From Petunia secreta (taxonomy: Eukaryota; Streptophyta; Magnoliopsida; Solanales; Solanaceae): DNA of 64,000 bases. The notes under the pieces are model-generated. The model was not told where the DNA came from. It was given only the letters and a program-made list of their open reading frames with translations, and ran no database searches. The stretch lies in NCBI GenBank assembly GCA_029990175.1, contig JARKIP010000006.1, forward strand, positions 1 to 64,000. The letters are read 5' to 3'. This document shows, piece after piece, positions 53,973-64,000 of this stretch. Each line of letters starts with the position of its first letter. Positions within the stretch are counted from its first letter, which is position 1. Both the position numbers and the translations under genes were made by a program.

Positions 53973-54722
53973 TGATAAGGATCAATACGACAAAACAAGA
54001 AGCGAGACACTTCTCGAACTCCCTTCGAAGTAACCCCGGGGAACTTGTCCCGAGATACCCTCGAATCGGCGTCTAGAAGGACATACACTATGCAACCACC
54101 CTCGAGTCGCACCCGGGACTCGCAAGTAGAATGATCGGATTTTCGGTTCAAGACTCAACTAGGTTCCACTAGTGAATTCAAGCAACCAAGAGAAGGGTTT
54201 CTTCAATAAAGAGATAAACTCTATTCATCATTCATAAGATTCAAAGGTAAGCTAATGTTTGAGGAGGCTAAGTGAAGTATTTATAGGCTTCACTTAGTCA
54301 TAATAAAAGGTCTAAAACACCCCCAAAGTGGGTTAAAATAAATAAGGCACGCAGGGCTATAGTTGGAAGTTCATGCAAAAAGAAGTAAAATATCCCGCAT
54401 GCTGTCACTGGGGGAGGCGCTTCGCCTCAGGCTGAGGCGCTCCGCCTCCTTTTTGAGGCGCTCCGCCTTCTTCTATTCAGCTCTCTGCCTTTTGGTAGGC
54501 GCTCCGCCTCCTTCTGGAACTTGTGTAAGAGGCTCAAAATGAGCTTGAGGTAGATCCCCTTGGAGCCCAAGTGTTCCTCCATCCATGGTGCTCAAAAGCA
54601 TGATCTTCGAGCTACTCTCGGAGCCTCCTTCCATGTCCCTCCAAGTCAAGTGAAGATGGGTGTCTTGAATCAACTTTGCTTGACTTCTAGTGAACGGCCT
54701 TGAGGTCATATGCCCCGCATCA
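53973..54722 (-). repeat. CRM-1 5' LTR (right)
   Basis: 750 bp, matching 44033-44816 except for a roughly 9-bp gap near 54000, a missing palindrome unit and scattered substitutions. TATAAATA at 54285-54278 (minus). The frame 54709-54473 is the LTR-encoded copy of the pol tail. Confidence 0.95.
54414..54512. repeat. GC-rich palindrome cluster, CRM-1 right LTR
   Basis: Four copies (near 54415, 54433, 54453 and 54496), one fewer than in the left LTR. Confidence 0.9.
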
Positions 54723-55609
54723 ATAAGCCCGACAGTTTCTCATTTCTCGAATAATTGAGTGTGGGATTTGGCTAGTGGAGTACAGTTTCTTTTCTTTTCG
54801 GTCTTTGGTTTGCATCAGGGCGAGGCCTTAGGAGGATATGGTAGTGTATTTTTGGTAGTTGGATTGGGTGTTTGCTGGTATGGTGGATGATTTAGTGTTG
54901 GGATGTGGAATATAGGTCAAGTGGGCTGAGTGTTGTAAATAAGATATTTAGGTGGTATATGAGGGTAAGGGTAAAATAGTGGCGCTATTTGATAATAGTT
55001 GTTGAAGATAGGGTCTTGAATGGTTGCGACGAAAGAGTCTTCATCTTTCTTCTTTTGAAAAGGATCGTATTTTCAAACTGGCTAGCCTTATTGGTAGTTT
55101 GTACTGCAGTGGAGGTAATGTAGAGATAGGAGAGATCTAGTGGGAATTGATGTGAAGAACTCCTTAGTTCGGAAAATCCCTAACAAGTGCACTCGCTTAA
55201 CCATGTCCTTTGCCTTGGTATTCAACTCGAGCCAACCTTTTGGTAACAGACTTTTGAATGAATTAAAGACAGCTATGGATATCAGGATTTGATCATGGAG
55301 TAGGGAGAGGAGGTGCCTCGAGAGGTGATTGAATTTGGAGGAGAGATCCTTTAGAGGCCTAGAGCAACAGACAAATTCATGCAGTGAACACATATCAAAT
55401 AAGAAATGCATCCTATAATATGAAGGACCGTTTTACGCACGATGATTTGAAAAGTGCTTTGTGCCACATGTATCATTTCACTTGCTAAGAAAATGCGAAG
55501 TCTAAAGATAATATTGCGTTTATTGGACTTTTGTTACATCGGCTGATATTGAAATAGTGCAAAGATGGAAAACAATCATAGAGGATTAGATCATGGCCAG
55601 GTGACATCT
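54723..55609 (-). other. Ogre-2 interior between CRM-1 and ORF1
   Basis: Starts with the TSD copy ATAAG (54723-54727). No domain recognised; the frame 55411-55088 shows no family resemblance. In a complete Ogre this position would begin gag. Confidence 0.7.
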
Positions 55610-57116
55610 TTATGATGATCCTTCCCCAGAAAATTCTTCTTCTTCTTCCTCGGTCGAGTCTTCCTCGAACAAGCTTGCATCTGATGAGTATCCTTGGAAG
55701 ATGATATTGTCTGCATCAGCTAAGAGCCGGGATATGTCAAAGGTGAAGTTTTTCAACATTTCCCATGCCTTTCTTCCTTTCTCCTCTATTCCTTTGTTTG
55801 CTACAGAGTTTATTCCCTCACTAGCCCATACGCCAATAGACTCTATGCATTTTGTCAGGAGTTCTGCCTTACTGCGGCATTTTCCTTTTTCTTCGTTCTT
55901 TGCTTCGACCAAGCTTCGCTTCTTTGCTATTTTCCCTTGTGCCCTTGTCAGTTGTTTGTGTAACCTTTTGTACTCGGATTCTAACTCATCATCATTCCTT
56001 TTCCTTTTTGTTGTTGAACTTGGTTGAATTGCTCTTGCTATGTCCTTCCTAAGCCAGTCTGGATAGTCTTCATCACAACCAGCGTCAAACCTGTCTCGTC
56101 CAATAGTCTCGATTCCCATTCATTGCCTTTCTTTCCAAAGTTCTATTATCTTGTCTTTGAACGGTATCACTCTTCCGAGATATTTGCTTTGAACTTTCTG
56201 ATGCCTGCAATTTGAGGTACAGTCTGTTTTCTCCCTGCTTGTCTAAGTGTCGTTAAAGGAGTGTATGGATAAACTCCTCTAAATCCCACTAAGATGAGAA
56301 ATGAGTCTTTTTCGGACCGTGTGATTACCATTGTGCTGGGAAAGTAATCAAAATCCATTGAATGTTCTCAGGTGTCAATTGACTAAACATGTGGCGCCAA
56401 CCGTTGGCGGTTGTTGGTTGGTCCCATTTCCCAAAACCATTGTCCATGCGGGCAGTATGAGTCAAGAGGTAGTTTTCTCTTGGTATGGAATGGAAAGCTT
56501 GGTCTGTGCTAGCCATCCTTTGCAAATGCTCCATCAGCCAAATTTTTAAAAGCAAATTGCAACCTTCAAAGAAACAAGCGCCCTTCTTGCATCTTTCTAA
56601 AGCTCGGTACATCTCTACAACAATCATCGGTACCAAAGCGTAGTTCTTGTTAGTGTCTTTGAGTAAGACATCAACAATCCTGACCATGCAAACATCAACT
56701 CGTCCTTTGTGTTGTGGAAAGACGATAGTCCCTAGAAAGCTGGTGACAAAAGCAAGTACTCTCCGCTCTTGCCAATCTGCCTGGTTAATGCTGAAATAGT
56801 CTTCGGATTCTTGAAATGCCTCTCCATACCAAAATTTGATGTAGAGGGAAGTTAGAGAAATTCCCGATTACCGTATACTGTTTGTGCACAACTCAGGCTT
56901 AAACCCTACCATTTCGAAGAACTCCTCGGGTTTAATGTTCTTAGGCATCAAGACTTCTTCACTTTCAGATGGTAATTGAGTTAACCCACCTATTTCCTCC
57001 AGTAATGGTGTTAACTCTACATTCCCAAAGTGAAAGACTGCTCGGTCTGCATCCCAATAATGTACTACTGCTTCTATCATCCCTTCCACTGCAGTGTGTT
57101 CTATTAGTGAAATCAT
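55610..57116 (-). pseudogene. Ogre-2 ORF1 (plant-mobile-domain-like), broken
   Basis: Pieces in order: 57116-56868 (VVHYWDADRAVFHFGNVELT, like the FWNPNQNTFCFKGFEMT segment of Ogre-1 ORF1), 56687-56325 (ALERCKKGACFFEGCNLLL, KIWLMEHL), 56358-56167 (GFRGVYPYTPLTTLRQAGRK), and 56119-55610 with a lysine/glutamate-rich helical part and an acidic tail. Homology to Ogre-1 ORF1 is in the same order but weak. Stops near 56868 and 56325 and a frame change near 56165 break it. Confidence 0.8.
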
Positions 57117-57499
57117 ATTTTACCCATCACCATTTTGACTCAGTCTTGTTGATCTATGCTTAGGTTTCCCCACCAATCTCTGAGCAACTGAGGGTTTCAA
57201 CAACCATGTCAAATGTTCTAGTGGACATGATATTTTGGAAAAGGTGAAGGATGATAGGAAAAGGGAGAAGAAAAATGACTAAGATTCGCTTCACTGTGAG
57301 CAAAATGATCAACGTGCGGCACAAGTTTTTGAAAACAATGCGTCAGAGGATATGAGGAGATGTGTCGTTTGAGTTGAGAACCCTTTAGACACTTTAGAAG
57401 GAGGTTGCTAATGGACTCGTGACATGCCAAGGACGTCAAGTCTTTATATAATGCTTTAAGGATAAATGTGTGTTATGCGTCATCCCGTCTATCAAGCGG
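57117..57499 (-). other. Ogre-2 leader next to ORF1
   Basis: Non-coding. The phrase GGACTCGTGACATGCCAAGGACGTCAAG (57414 on) is echoed near 58622 (GGACTTTAACATACCAAGGATG), showing a dispersed duplication within the leader. Confidence 0.65.
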
Positions 57500-58080
57500 T
57501 TGTTTCTGCTTCAAATTAGGCCTTTAATGCCTCTTTGGTTACCTTTAATGCCTTTTAATAGAATTGAATATATAATGGTTCCAATTGTTTAAGAAATTAA
57601 CGGTCGATCTGATTCAATTTGGGCTTTTGACGCCTCATCGGTTACCTTCGTGCATTTGAATGGCATTGAATCCAGAATAACTCTGATTGTTTAAGCAATC
57701 ATTTCTGGTTTAATTCGGGCTTTTGACGCCTCTTGGGTAACCTTTGTGCCTTTGAATGGCATTAAAACAGAGTACCTCTAATTTTTTAAGCAACAATTTC
57801 TTATTCAATTCGGGCTTTTGACGCCTCTTGGGTAACCTTCACGCCTTTGAACGACAATTGAATACAGAATAATTCTGACTGTTTAAGCAATCATTTTTTA
57901 TTCAATTCGGGCTTTTGACGCCTCTTGGGTAACCTTCACGCCTTTGAATGGCATTGAATACAGAGTAATTCCGACCGTGTAGGAATAAACAATCATTTCT
58001 GATTCACCTTGGGCTTTTAAAGCCTTTTAGGTAACTTTTATACCTTTGAATGGCACTGAATGCAGAACAATGTTAATAGA
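57500..58080. repeat. ~96-bp tandem array in Ogre-2 leader
   Basis: The phrase GGGCTTTTGACGCCTC recurs at about 57621, 57717, 57812 and 57908, with a diverged copy at 58011 and a first degenerate copy near 57520; period 95-96 bp (103 for the last). Confidence 0.9.
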
Positions 58081-59554
58081 CAGTCTACATTAGCACGTTT
58101 AATCCTTCAAGTAAATGCAAACATACCCTGTCCAATGCACTTTGGGGGTTAAATACCCGTTCAGGTTGTTTGGACAAGTTGGTCTATCGGACTTGAGAAC
58201 AAGTCGACTAATGACATGTTGTGATGCATGATTCCTAACGTCGTTACTAAGGAAAGGAGTTAGCTAGACCGGATTTTATTATCCTCCCAAGCAGACGACT
58301 CAGGAACGGGAACGTCTCGAACCAAATAGACTCCAAGTTGTTCCCCCTAAAGGAATTTTTATGTGAGGGAAGAGGTAGTTGTAACCACAGTGTTTTCAAC
58401 GCACGATTTAGAAAGTCGCCTGGAGTGGCGGAAGGTATGCATGATATGCACAAGTTCAAAAAATGCACAAGTTTGAAATAAATGCACAAGTCAACCTCGG
58501 AGGTGGGAGTAAAACTAACACATAAAACAACAAGTCAGATAATAATTTCATATGCAAAGCAAATCAATACACATAATATGCATGATAGGCGTCATATGAT
58601 GACGCATTTGGACGAGGTTGTCTAATGGACTTTAACATACCAAGGATGTTAAGCCTTCCTAATTTGATTATGGTATTAAAATTGAACGTGTATTTGTATC
58701 ATCCCAATTGTTCTCATAACCCAAAATTAACAGAAAATAATTTTATAAAATATTTAATTTTATTGCATAAGTGTAGAAATAATATTTTTCTTTAGGTAAA
58801 TAGAAATAATAATTGATCTTGCTAAATAAAAAGTAGAAGCAATTAATTTAAAATCTATAATTTTGTTTCATAAAAATAGAAAAAATTAATTTCGTTCATA
58901 ACCCAAAAAATTAATTTTATAAAATAATTGGGTTCGTTTGAATAAATAATTGATTTTGTTATGAGAACCCACTTTTATGTGAACAAATGGTCTACATTAG
59001 ACACATTCAACTTTAAATAAATGCACACATAACATATTCAAACATCCCTTAGGGTCGGAAACCCATTTGGTTCGTTCAAATATGGCGAACTAATAGACTT
59101 AGACATGGGCCGAAGTCAAAATCTTCGTAATCATGACATGATGTATGGTCCTAGACGAGAGTCTCCACTAAGAGCTGGGTAATTCTAGACACGGTTCCCC
59201 AAGGCGGACGGCCAAGGAGTGGGATCATTTGAAATTGTTGGCTGTACCACGGACCAACTATATTCCAAAATGTCCTCCAAAAAGGTTTTTTGTGGTGAAG
59301 CGACCGTGGGATCCACGTAATCGCCGTGTGTGTGTAAAGTGTCGTTTCCCAGGAGTGGGAGAAGTGTGAGTGATATGAACGATAATAAAGAAAATATAAT
59401 CAAACAATTAAGGAATAAAACACATAAAATGAAAAAATAAACCTTACTCCTGCAAAAAAGAAAAAGAAGAAAAGTTAGTATTGAAATAAATGAAAAGAAA
59501 ATAAAACAAATAAAGAATCCCAATTTAAATTCCGTTATGGTTTGAACCTTGACG
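58081..59554 (-). other. Ogre-2 leader next to primer site
   Basis: AT-rich (58680-58990) and mixed sequence; no coding signal. The hydrophobic frame at 59523-59185 is produced by A/T-rich composition. Confidence 0.65.
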
Positions 59555-59572
59555 TCCCCAGCGGAGTCGTCA
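59555..59572 (-). promoter_or_regulatory. Ogre-2 primer binding site (tRNA-Arg type)
   Basis: The minus strand reads TGACGACTCCGCTGGGGA, one mismatch from Ogre-1, three bases inside the LTR. Confidence 0.9.
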
Positions 59573-59575
59573 TTC

Positions 59576-62422
59576 TGTCATACCCGATTTTGGACTCAAC
59601 TCAGGGCGAGTCGGGTTTTGGATTTGACTGGGCAACTCATTTGAGTTTAAGAGTTGGAGTCGCCACCTAATATAGTTTCTAAGGCGTATTAGGTCACCTA
59701 TTTTGTTTCTAGCCAATTTTAATAATTATCTCCTAACTTAGTCTACGAACCAGAAATTCTAGGTAAGAGGTTCAAGTAAATTCGAGATGAAGGGGTTAGG
59801 CATCTCTCGAGCCCCACCAAATGTGGTTACCGGCCGGACTTTATAATTGGGATTCGAAATAAGTAACTAAACAATTTAAACTAACTAATTAGATATAGGC
59901 AAATAACTAGATGATATAATAATTAAGATAAGAGGTCCTAATAGGCTTCCTCCTTAAGGATTGCACCTTGCAAAAAGGATGAAAATAAATTAGTAAAATA
60001 ATAAATAATAAATAGTAAAAAATAATAATAAATACTAATAATAACAATAATAAGAACAAAATAATAATAATGACAAAAAGGCTTCTCTTTGAATTGTTCT
60101 CTTCCAAAATAGGTTATCGCATCTTTCCAATTTTACCTTGCAAGATTTAAAGAAAAGAGTTAGTGAATAATAATAATATTAATAATGATAATAATAATAA
60201 TAACAGTTTTAATAATAATAATTTTTTAAAATAAAGGGGGAAAGGGATTTTTAAAAATGTCGGCTCAGGTGTGTATGAATTGGGTGGAGGTTAGGGACGT
60301 CGATACGGCTGCGAACACGCCGGCCGGTCGTGTTGCCATGCCAAGTACAGGTCTCATCACTCCATCACCGGCTCGTTTGTAATCACGGCTTATACACTTC
60401 ATCATAGCCTTTTATGTGTTTTAGGGGTACGGGAATGGGTCGTTCAAATGTAGTATCATGTTCAAATTAATCAAATAGGCCTCAAATAAATAATTTATTT
60501 TCCTTGGCCATATTTGATATTGAGTCCGTCAATTCATTGTGTAAGCCTCAAATAAGTGTATATTTTCATAGGCTTTATTCAAATCAATTATCTGTTCAAC
60601 ATCCAGTAGGTCCCACGGTAGTGTAGTATTTGTTCAACATCCAGTGCAATGCCCATCCAAAATCAACTGCTGGTCAACAACATCCTTCAAAAATAAAATA
60701 GTAAAAGGGGTGAGTAGAAGTGAAATATTATCCAAGTAGGCAAAATCAAGTGAATATAATAGTAGTAGCTAGAAGCTCATCAAAGCAGTGAGACAATAAA
60801 CGAAACAAATGAAGTAAAGCGCTAGACACAACCCATTTCAGATGCCGATAAACGGAGCAAATTCTCAGGCGAGAGAAGGAGCGGCTCCGACCACTTATTG
60901 GTGGCGTCACTGCCACTCCTTACTGCCATGGTTGATTTTTAGCCATAAAAATAGAAGCGAACACCAGCGACAGCGATCTAAGTAAGAACAGAGACCCAGC
61001 GGCGATGGGTTTCTCCACCGCAGCTACTGATGCTTCCCCTTCCCTGGTTCCCGACGACCCACTTTCTCCTCTGTTTCCCTTCGATCTCCCTTTCTCTGTT
61101 TGAGATCAGTTTTTGATTTTTTGTGTGTGCGATGGTGGTTTCGATGGGTGTGTTAATGGAGTGAGAGAGGAGAGATGATGACGGGAGTTGAGGAGTGAGT
61201 ATATTTTTTATGTACTGATTCTCTGTGTGTGTAGTGATCTATGACTAATTAATGGTGTGGGAAAGATGAAGTGGGGAGTTGTGTGGTATGTGTATTTTTG
61301 TGCGTGTGAGGAGGAGAATCCTGAGGGGGGGTACTGTGAATGCCTGTGTTGTCTCTGTTATCAAAAAATGGCGTGAAGATGATGATGAGAGAGAGGTCTG
61401 CTGTGCGGGTATAGTGTTCTGGATTTGTGGGGAAGAAAGTAAGGGATGTAGCGGGGGAGGAGAAGACTCCCAAGAAAGTGGGGTCGGCTGTATAAATGTC
61501 TGATATTTAGTGGGGAAGAAGACAAGTGGGGGGTGTATGTATTGTTTGAACCGTATCCCTGTGTGTGTATAGTGTTTATAGAATTAAAGAAGGTGATAGG
61601 GGAGTGATTTGGGGAGCTCATCTTGAATTTTGGGGAGATTGCTTGATTTAGGGGGCTGATGATGAGAGGAAATTAGGGTAGGTAATTTAGGGAGAAAAAT
61701 TGGAAAAAGATTTAAAGAGAGATTTTGGGGATGTGAAGATAATGAGAATATTGAATTGGATTTAGGGAATATCATTTAAATAAATAAAGAAAATGAATTT
61801 GGACTACCTTTTGTCTATATGCAAAGGAATTTGAAATAAAATAGAGAAAAAGGTGAAATGTATTTGGTTAGAAATTTGGCCTAGGTTCGAAGTAAAATGT
61901 CAATAAAAATAAATAAAGGTAAATAAAGAATTTTGGGTAGTAAATTTGAAGTATGGAAGAATTAATAATAAAAAGAAATTTGGACACTTTAATTGGCCAA
62001 TATTTAACTTAAAGGTGTAAAATAAAATATAGATATACATATATTATAAAATACACAAATAAATATTAAATAAACTCAAATAAAATTATTTAAATATATA
62101 TAATCACAAATAATTTCTAATTTGCACAAATAATCATAAATTAAAATAAACTTGACATGTAGCCTAAATGACGTAATTATATAATATGGCCACTAATATT
62201 ATAAATGTACTAATCTTACAAATAGTCATAGTTTTGACAAATAGCCTAAATGATGTAAAAGTTACGTAATATAGCCACACTTAAGTATATAATATATAAA
62301 TAGAGGATAACACACGTAAATGCATGATTTCTAATACACATTTTGCACAAATAGTCACATTGCACCCTTAAGTTGAATTATGGCCAATTTTAGAAAAAAG
62401 AGGGAGAAATTGGGTGTCAACT
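59576..62422 (-). repeat. Ogre-2 5' LTR (right)
   Basis: 2847 bp, collinear with 36427-39329. The outer end reads GTGTCAACT where the left LTR has GTGTCAACA, so the terminal CA has become CT. The TSD copy GAGAT follows at 62423-62427. Confidence 0.94.
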
Positions 62423-62846
62423 GAGATTCCCAAACATTATAAAAGGGATGTTGGCACCCCGAGGAGATGGACCATTCCAAGTGCTATCCAAGATCAACAA
62501 CAATGCATATGTGATCGACTTGCCCGGTGAGTATAACATTTCTAGCATATTCAATGTTTCTGACTTGACTCCTTATGATGTAGGTGATGATACCGTGGAG
62601 GATGACACCTTAATTTCGAGGACGAAATCTTCTCATGAAGGGGAGGATGATGCAACCCAAATTGCATCAAGACCATTCACTCGAAGTCAAGCCAAGGAGA
62701 TCCAAAATGCTCACTTACACTTGGTTTGGAAGGGCCTTGATGATACGAGCTCCGGAGATGATTTGAAGATCGTGCATTTGAACTCAATTGAAGGAGGGAA
62801 CCCTACGCTTCAGGGCCAGGCGGAGCGCCTAGCTCCTGATCAATGA
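62423..62846 (+). pseudogene. CRM-2 integrase C-terminal part and pol tail
   Basis: Continuation of CRM-2 pol after Ogre-2, homologous to 44582-45178: LAPRGDGPFQVLSKINNNAY, VIDLPGEYNISSIFNVSDLT, then RPFTRSQAKEIQ and a stop at 62844. The 3' LTR begins at 62648, so the last ~66 codons are inside the LTR. Confidence 0.9.
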
Positions 62847-63421
62847 TACGCCCAGGAGGTGCGCCTAACAGCCAGGCGGAGCGCCTAGATGCAAGGCAAA
62901 CCAGGTGGAGCACCTGACCAACTAGGTAGAGCGCCCAACCTTTTGGTCAGTAGCTCCACTAGGCGGAGCGCCTGGATTTAAGACGAGCGCCTACAATGTT
63001 GATTTTCTAGACTTTTTGTGTGAACTTTCTATTCTAGCCCTAAGTGTTCTAATGTATTCTAATCTAGTTTGAGGGCTATTTAGACTTTTCATAACATGTA
63101 AAGGGGTGCTATAATTATGCCCCTTCATCATTTATTGCCATTAGCTAACATTGAATACACTACATTGATGAGAAACACTCTCTACAAACCTTATAATTTT
63201 GGCTTGAAATCAATTGGAAGAATCCAAGTTGAACTTCAATCTTTCTTGATCATTCTATTTGCAAGGTCGGGTGTCTCTTGAGGATAGTTGCGTAGTGTAA
63301 GTTCTACTTGACTCGAGCGAGGGTGTATCGAAATATTGTTCTTCGGTGCTACCTCGTAAGTATTTAAGTTGCGTCTCATTTTTATCGTTACTTTTATCGC
63401 TTCCGTGTTTACATTGCATCA
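62648..63421 (+). repeat. CRM-2 3' LTR
   Basis: 774 bp from TGATGCAACCC to CATTGCATCA, preceded by the polypurine tract GAAGGGGAGGA (62637-62647). Palindrome variants at 62817-62995. The TATA position is decayed (TATAATTA). Confidence 0.93.
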
Positions 63422-63426
63422 CCCAC

Positions 63427-63553
63427 TTATCCAAAGCTCACACCTTCATGACTCTTCAATACCATCAAGTGAACATCATGAAGCTCCTTAGCTTGACTCC
63501 TCATAAATGGTCTTGAAGGCACGAAAAAGTCTTGATCGGGTTGGACTTCATCA
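63427..63553 (-). repeat. CRM-3 5' LTR, outer part
   Basis: The minus strand starts TGATGAAGTCC at 63553 and includes a frame with RPFMRSQAKELH, matching the pol tail of CRM-1 and CRM-2 LTRs. The TSD of CRM-2 (63422-63426) separates it from CRM-2. Confidence 0.82.
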
Positions 63554-64000
63554 ACTTGGCATGAGCATGCCAAGTATCCATTAACATGTTACAAGTGGCA
63601 AACTATAAATCCATTTCTATCTATAAATAGCAAACCAATTGGCAATTTTCCTCATCCCAATAACTACAATTGTTTCATTTCTTGCTCATTTTATCTTTAG
63701 CTAATCATTAGCAAGTCAACCAAAAATAATAACCTAATCATTATTTCCTTCTTGCCATCATTAAATCAAGCTCTTTTATTATTATCTTCCAGGACTTGTT
63801 GGGTTAATATATTTGATTTTGTTAATTCTTGATCAATTATAGAGGAAGACTTATTTTATCTTGAAAAAATATTTCAAGTTGCTGAGATATTATCATAGGA
63901 CAGTGCTCAACGAGACTCAAACACCGCGTATTCACTAAAAAATAATATTATTATTTTATGTACCTTTTGTTGTATTGAACAATATTTTCATGTATATTAT
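63554..64000. other. Flanking DNA outside the nest
   Basis: AT-rich. It opens with a short palindrome (63555-63562 CTTGGCAT and 63567-63574 ATGCCAAG, 4-nt centre) and has CTATAAATAG at about 63620. No ORF of note. It could be part of another LTR, but no boundary is visible. Confidence 0.4.

Larger units (their letters stand above)
44033..54722 (-). mobile_element. CRM-1: CRM-type chromovirus containing a TRIM concatemer
   Basis: LTRs 44033-44816 and 53973-54722, perfect 5-bp TSD ATAAG (44028-44032 and 54723-54727). Polypurine tract next to the left LTR and a tRNA-Met-type primer site next to the right LTR give minus-strand orientation. Gag, protease, RT, RNase H and integrase are in canonical order, with stops and shifts. 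The integrase is split by 45186-48365. Without that insert the element is about 7.5 kb, normal for CRM elements. Confidence 0.94.
36427..62422 (-). mobile_element. Ogre-2: non-autonomous Tat/Ogre-type element (ORF1 only)
   Basis: LTRs 36427-39329 and 59576-62422 with perfect 5-bp TSD GAGAT (36422-36426 and 62423-62427). Polypurine tract at the left LTR and tRNA-Arg-type primer site at the right LTR show minus-strand orientation. After removing CRM-1, the interior is about 9.5 kb and has a damaged ORF1, leader repeats, and a 3' region with a 69-bp tandem array, but no gag, protease, RT or integrase signal in any frame I examined. It therefore depends on proteins from other elements. Confidence 0.92.
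30705..63421 (+). mobile_element. CRM-2: CRM-type chromovirus split by Ogre-2
   Basis: LTRs 30705-31491 and 62648-63421, tRNA-Met primer site 31494-31505, gag, protease, truncated RT, RNase H and integrase on the plus strand. The integrase tail is displaced to 62423-62846 by the Ogre-2 insertion (TSD GAGAT). The element's own TSD is TCCAC (30700-30704) versus CCCAC (63422-63426), one mismatch. The RT core is deleted and pol holds many stops, so it is dead. Confidence 0.92.
18477..63553 (-). mobile_element. CRM-3: CRM-type chromovirus, outermost host of the nest (3' end outside window)
   Basis: A minus-strand Ty3/gypsy element whose pieces are scattered by later insertions: 5' LTR at 63553-63427 and 30704-30067, primer site 30064-30053, leader and gag N-terminus 30052-28104, rest of gag and pol 22915-18477. 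Reading joins cleanly across each insertion when one TSD copy is removed: the gag motif FLEWKV (28104 side) continues as the RIFET segment at 22915. The protease context 'YRLQWLNECGEL', YFDD-type RT and integrase end resemble CRM chromoviruses; clade is inferred from recalled motifs. All coding parts are degenerate, as expected for the oldest layer. Confidence 0.85.

Noticed and set aside
63554..64000. Start of another LTR or a host promoter (CTATAAATAG near 63620)
   Set aside because: No second copy, primer site or TSD lies in the window; a TATA-like string in AT-rich DNA is not enough.

Overview
The window is repeat-rich plant nuclear DNA and almost every base can be placed in a transposable element. 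The elements are Ty3/gypsy LTR retrotransposons of lineages found only in plants (Tat/Ogre, CRM-type chromovirus, an Athila-primed non-autonomous element), a TRIM and a hAT-type MITE. The Ogre content suggests a large-genome eudicot; I cannot name the species. I found no host gene, tRNA or rRNA. Only the last 447 bases lie outside the assigned elements.

The elements form a nested stack, worked out from LTR pairs and target-site duplications (TSDs). The outermost is a CRM-type element on the minus strand (CRM-3, 18477-63553; its 3' end lies left of the window). CRM-3 carries an Ogre element in its integrase (Ogre-1, 1-18476, minus, left end outside the window), a hAT-type MITE in gag (22008-22756), a non-autonomous LTR element with inverted LTRs in gag (22921-28098), and a second CRM-type element in its 5' LTR (CRM-2, 30705-63421, plus). 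CRM-2 is interrupted in its integrase tail by a second Ogre-type element (Ogre-2, 36427-62422, minus). Ogre-2 is interrupted by a third CRM-type element (CRM-1, 44033-54722, minus). CRM-1 is interrupted in its integrase by a 3.2-kb concatemer of TRIM units (45186-48365). That makes five levels of nesting: CRM-3 > CRM-2 > Ogre-2 > CRM-1 > TRIM.

Ogre-1 shows the full Ogre plan in minus-strand order: 4.6-kb LTR, tRNA-Arg-type primer site, ORF1, gag-protease with a G-patch, a short intron, reverse transcriptase, two RNase H domains, integrase, a 3' UTR with a tandem array, polypurine tract and LTR. Its pol is broken by small lesions although the LTRs differ little. Ogre-2 has the same signals and a damaged ORF1 but no gag-pol, and carries a 69-bp tandem array in its 3' region. 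The three CRM-type copies all have tRNA-Met-type primer sites, pol reading into the 3' LTR, and GC-rich palindromes in LTR and leader. All are inactivated; CRM-2 lacks the RT core.

The most unusual structures are the inverted-LTR element inside a single perfect 5-bp TSD, the forward/inverted/forward TRIM concatemer inside a single TSD, the ORF1-only Ogre with its satellite-like array, and a 3'-UTR hairpin shared by both Ogre families with an apparent compensatory base change.
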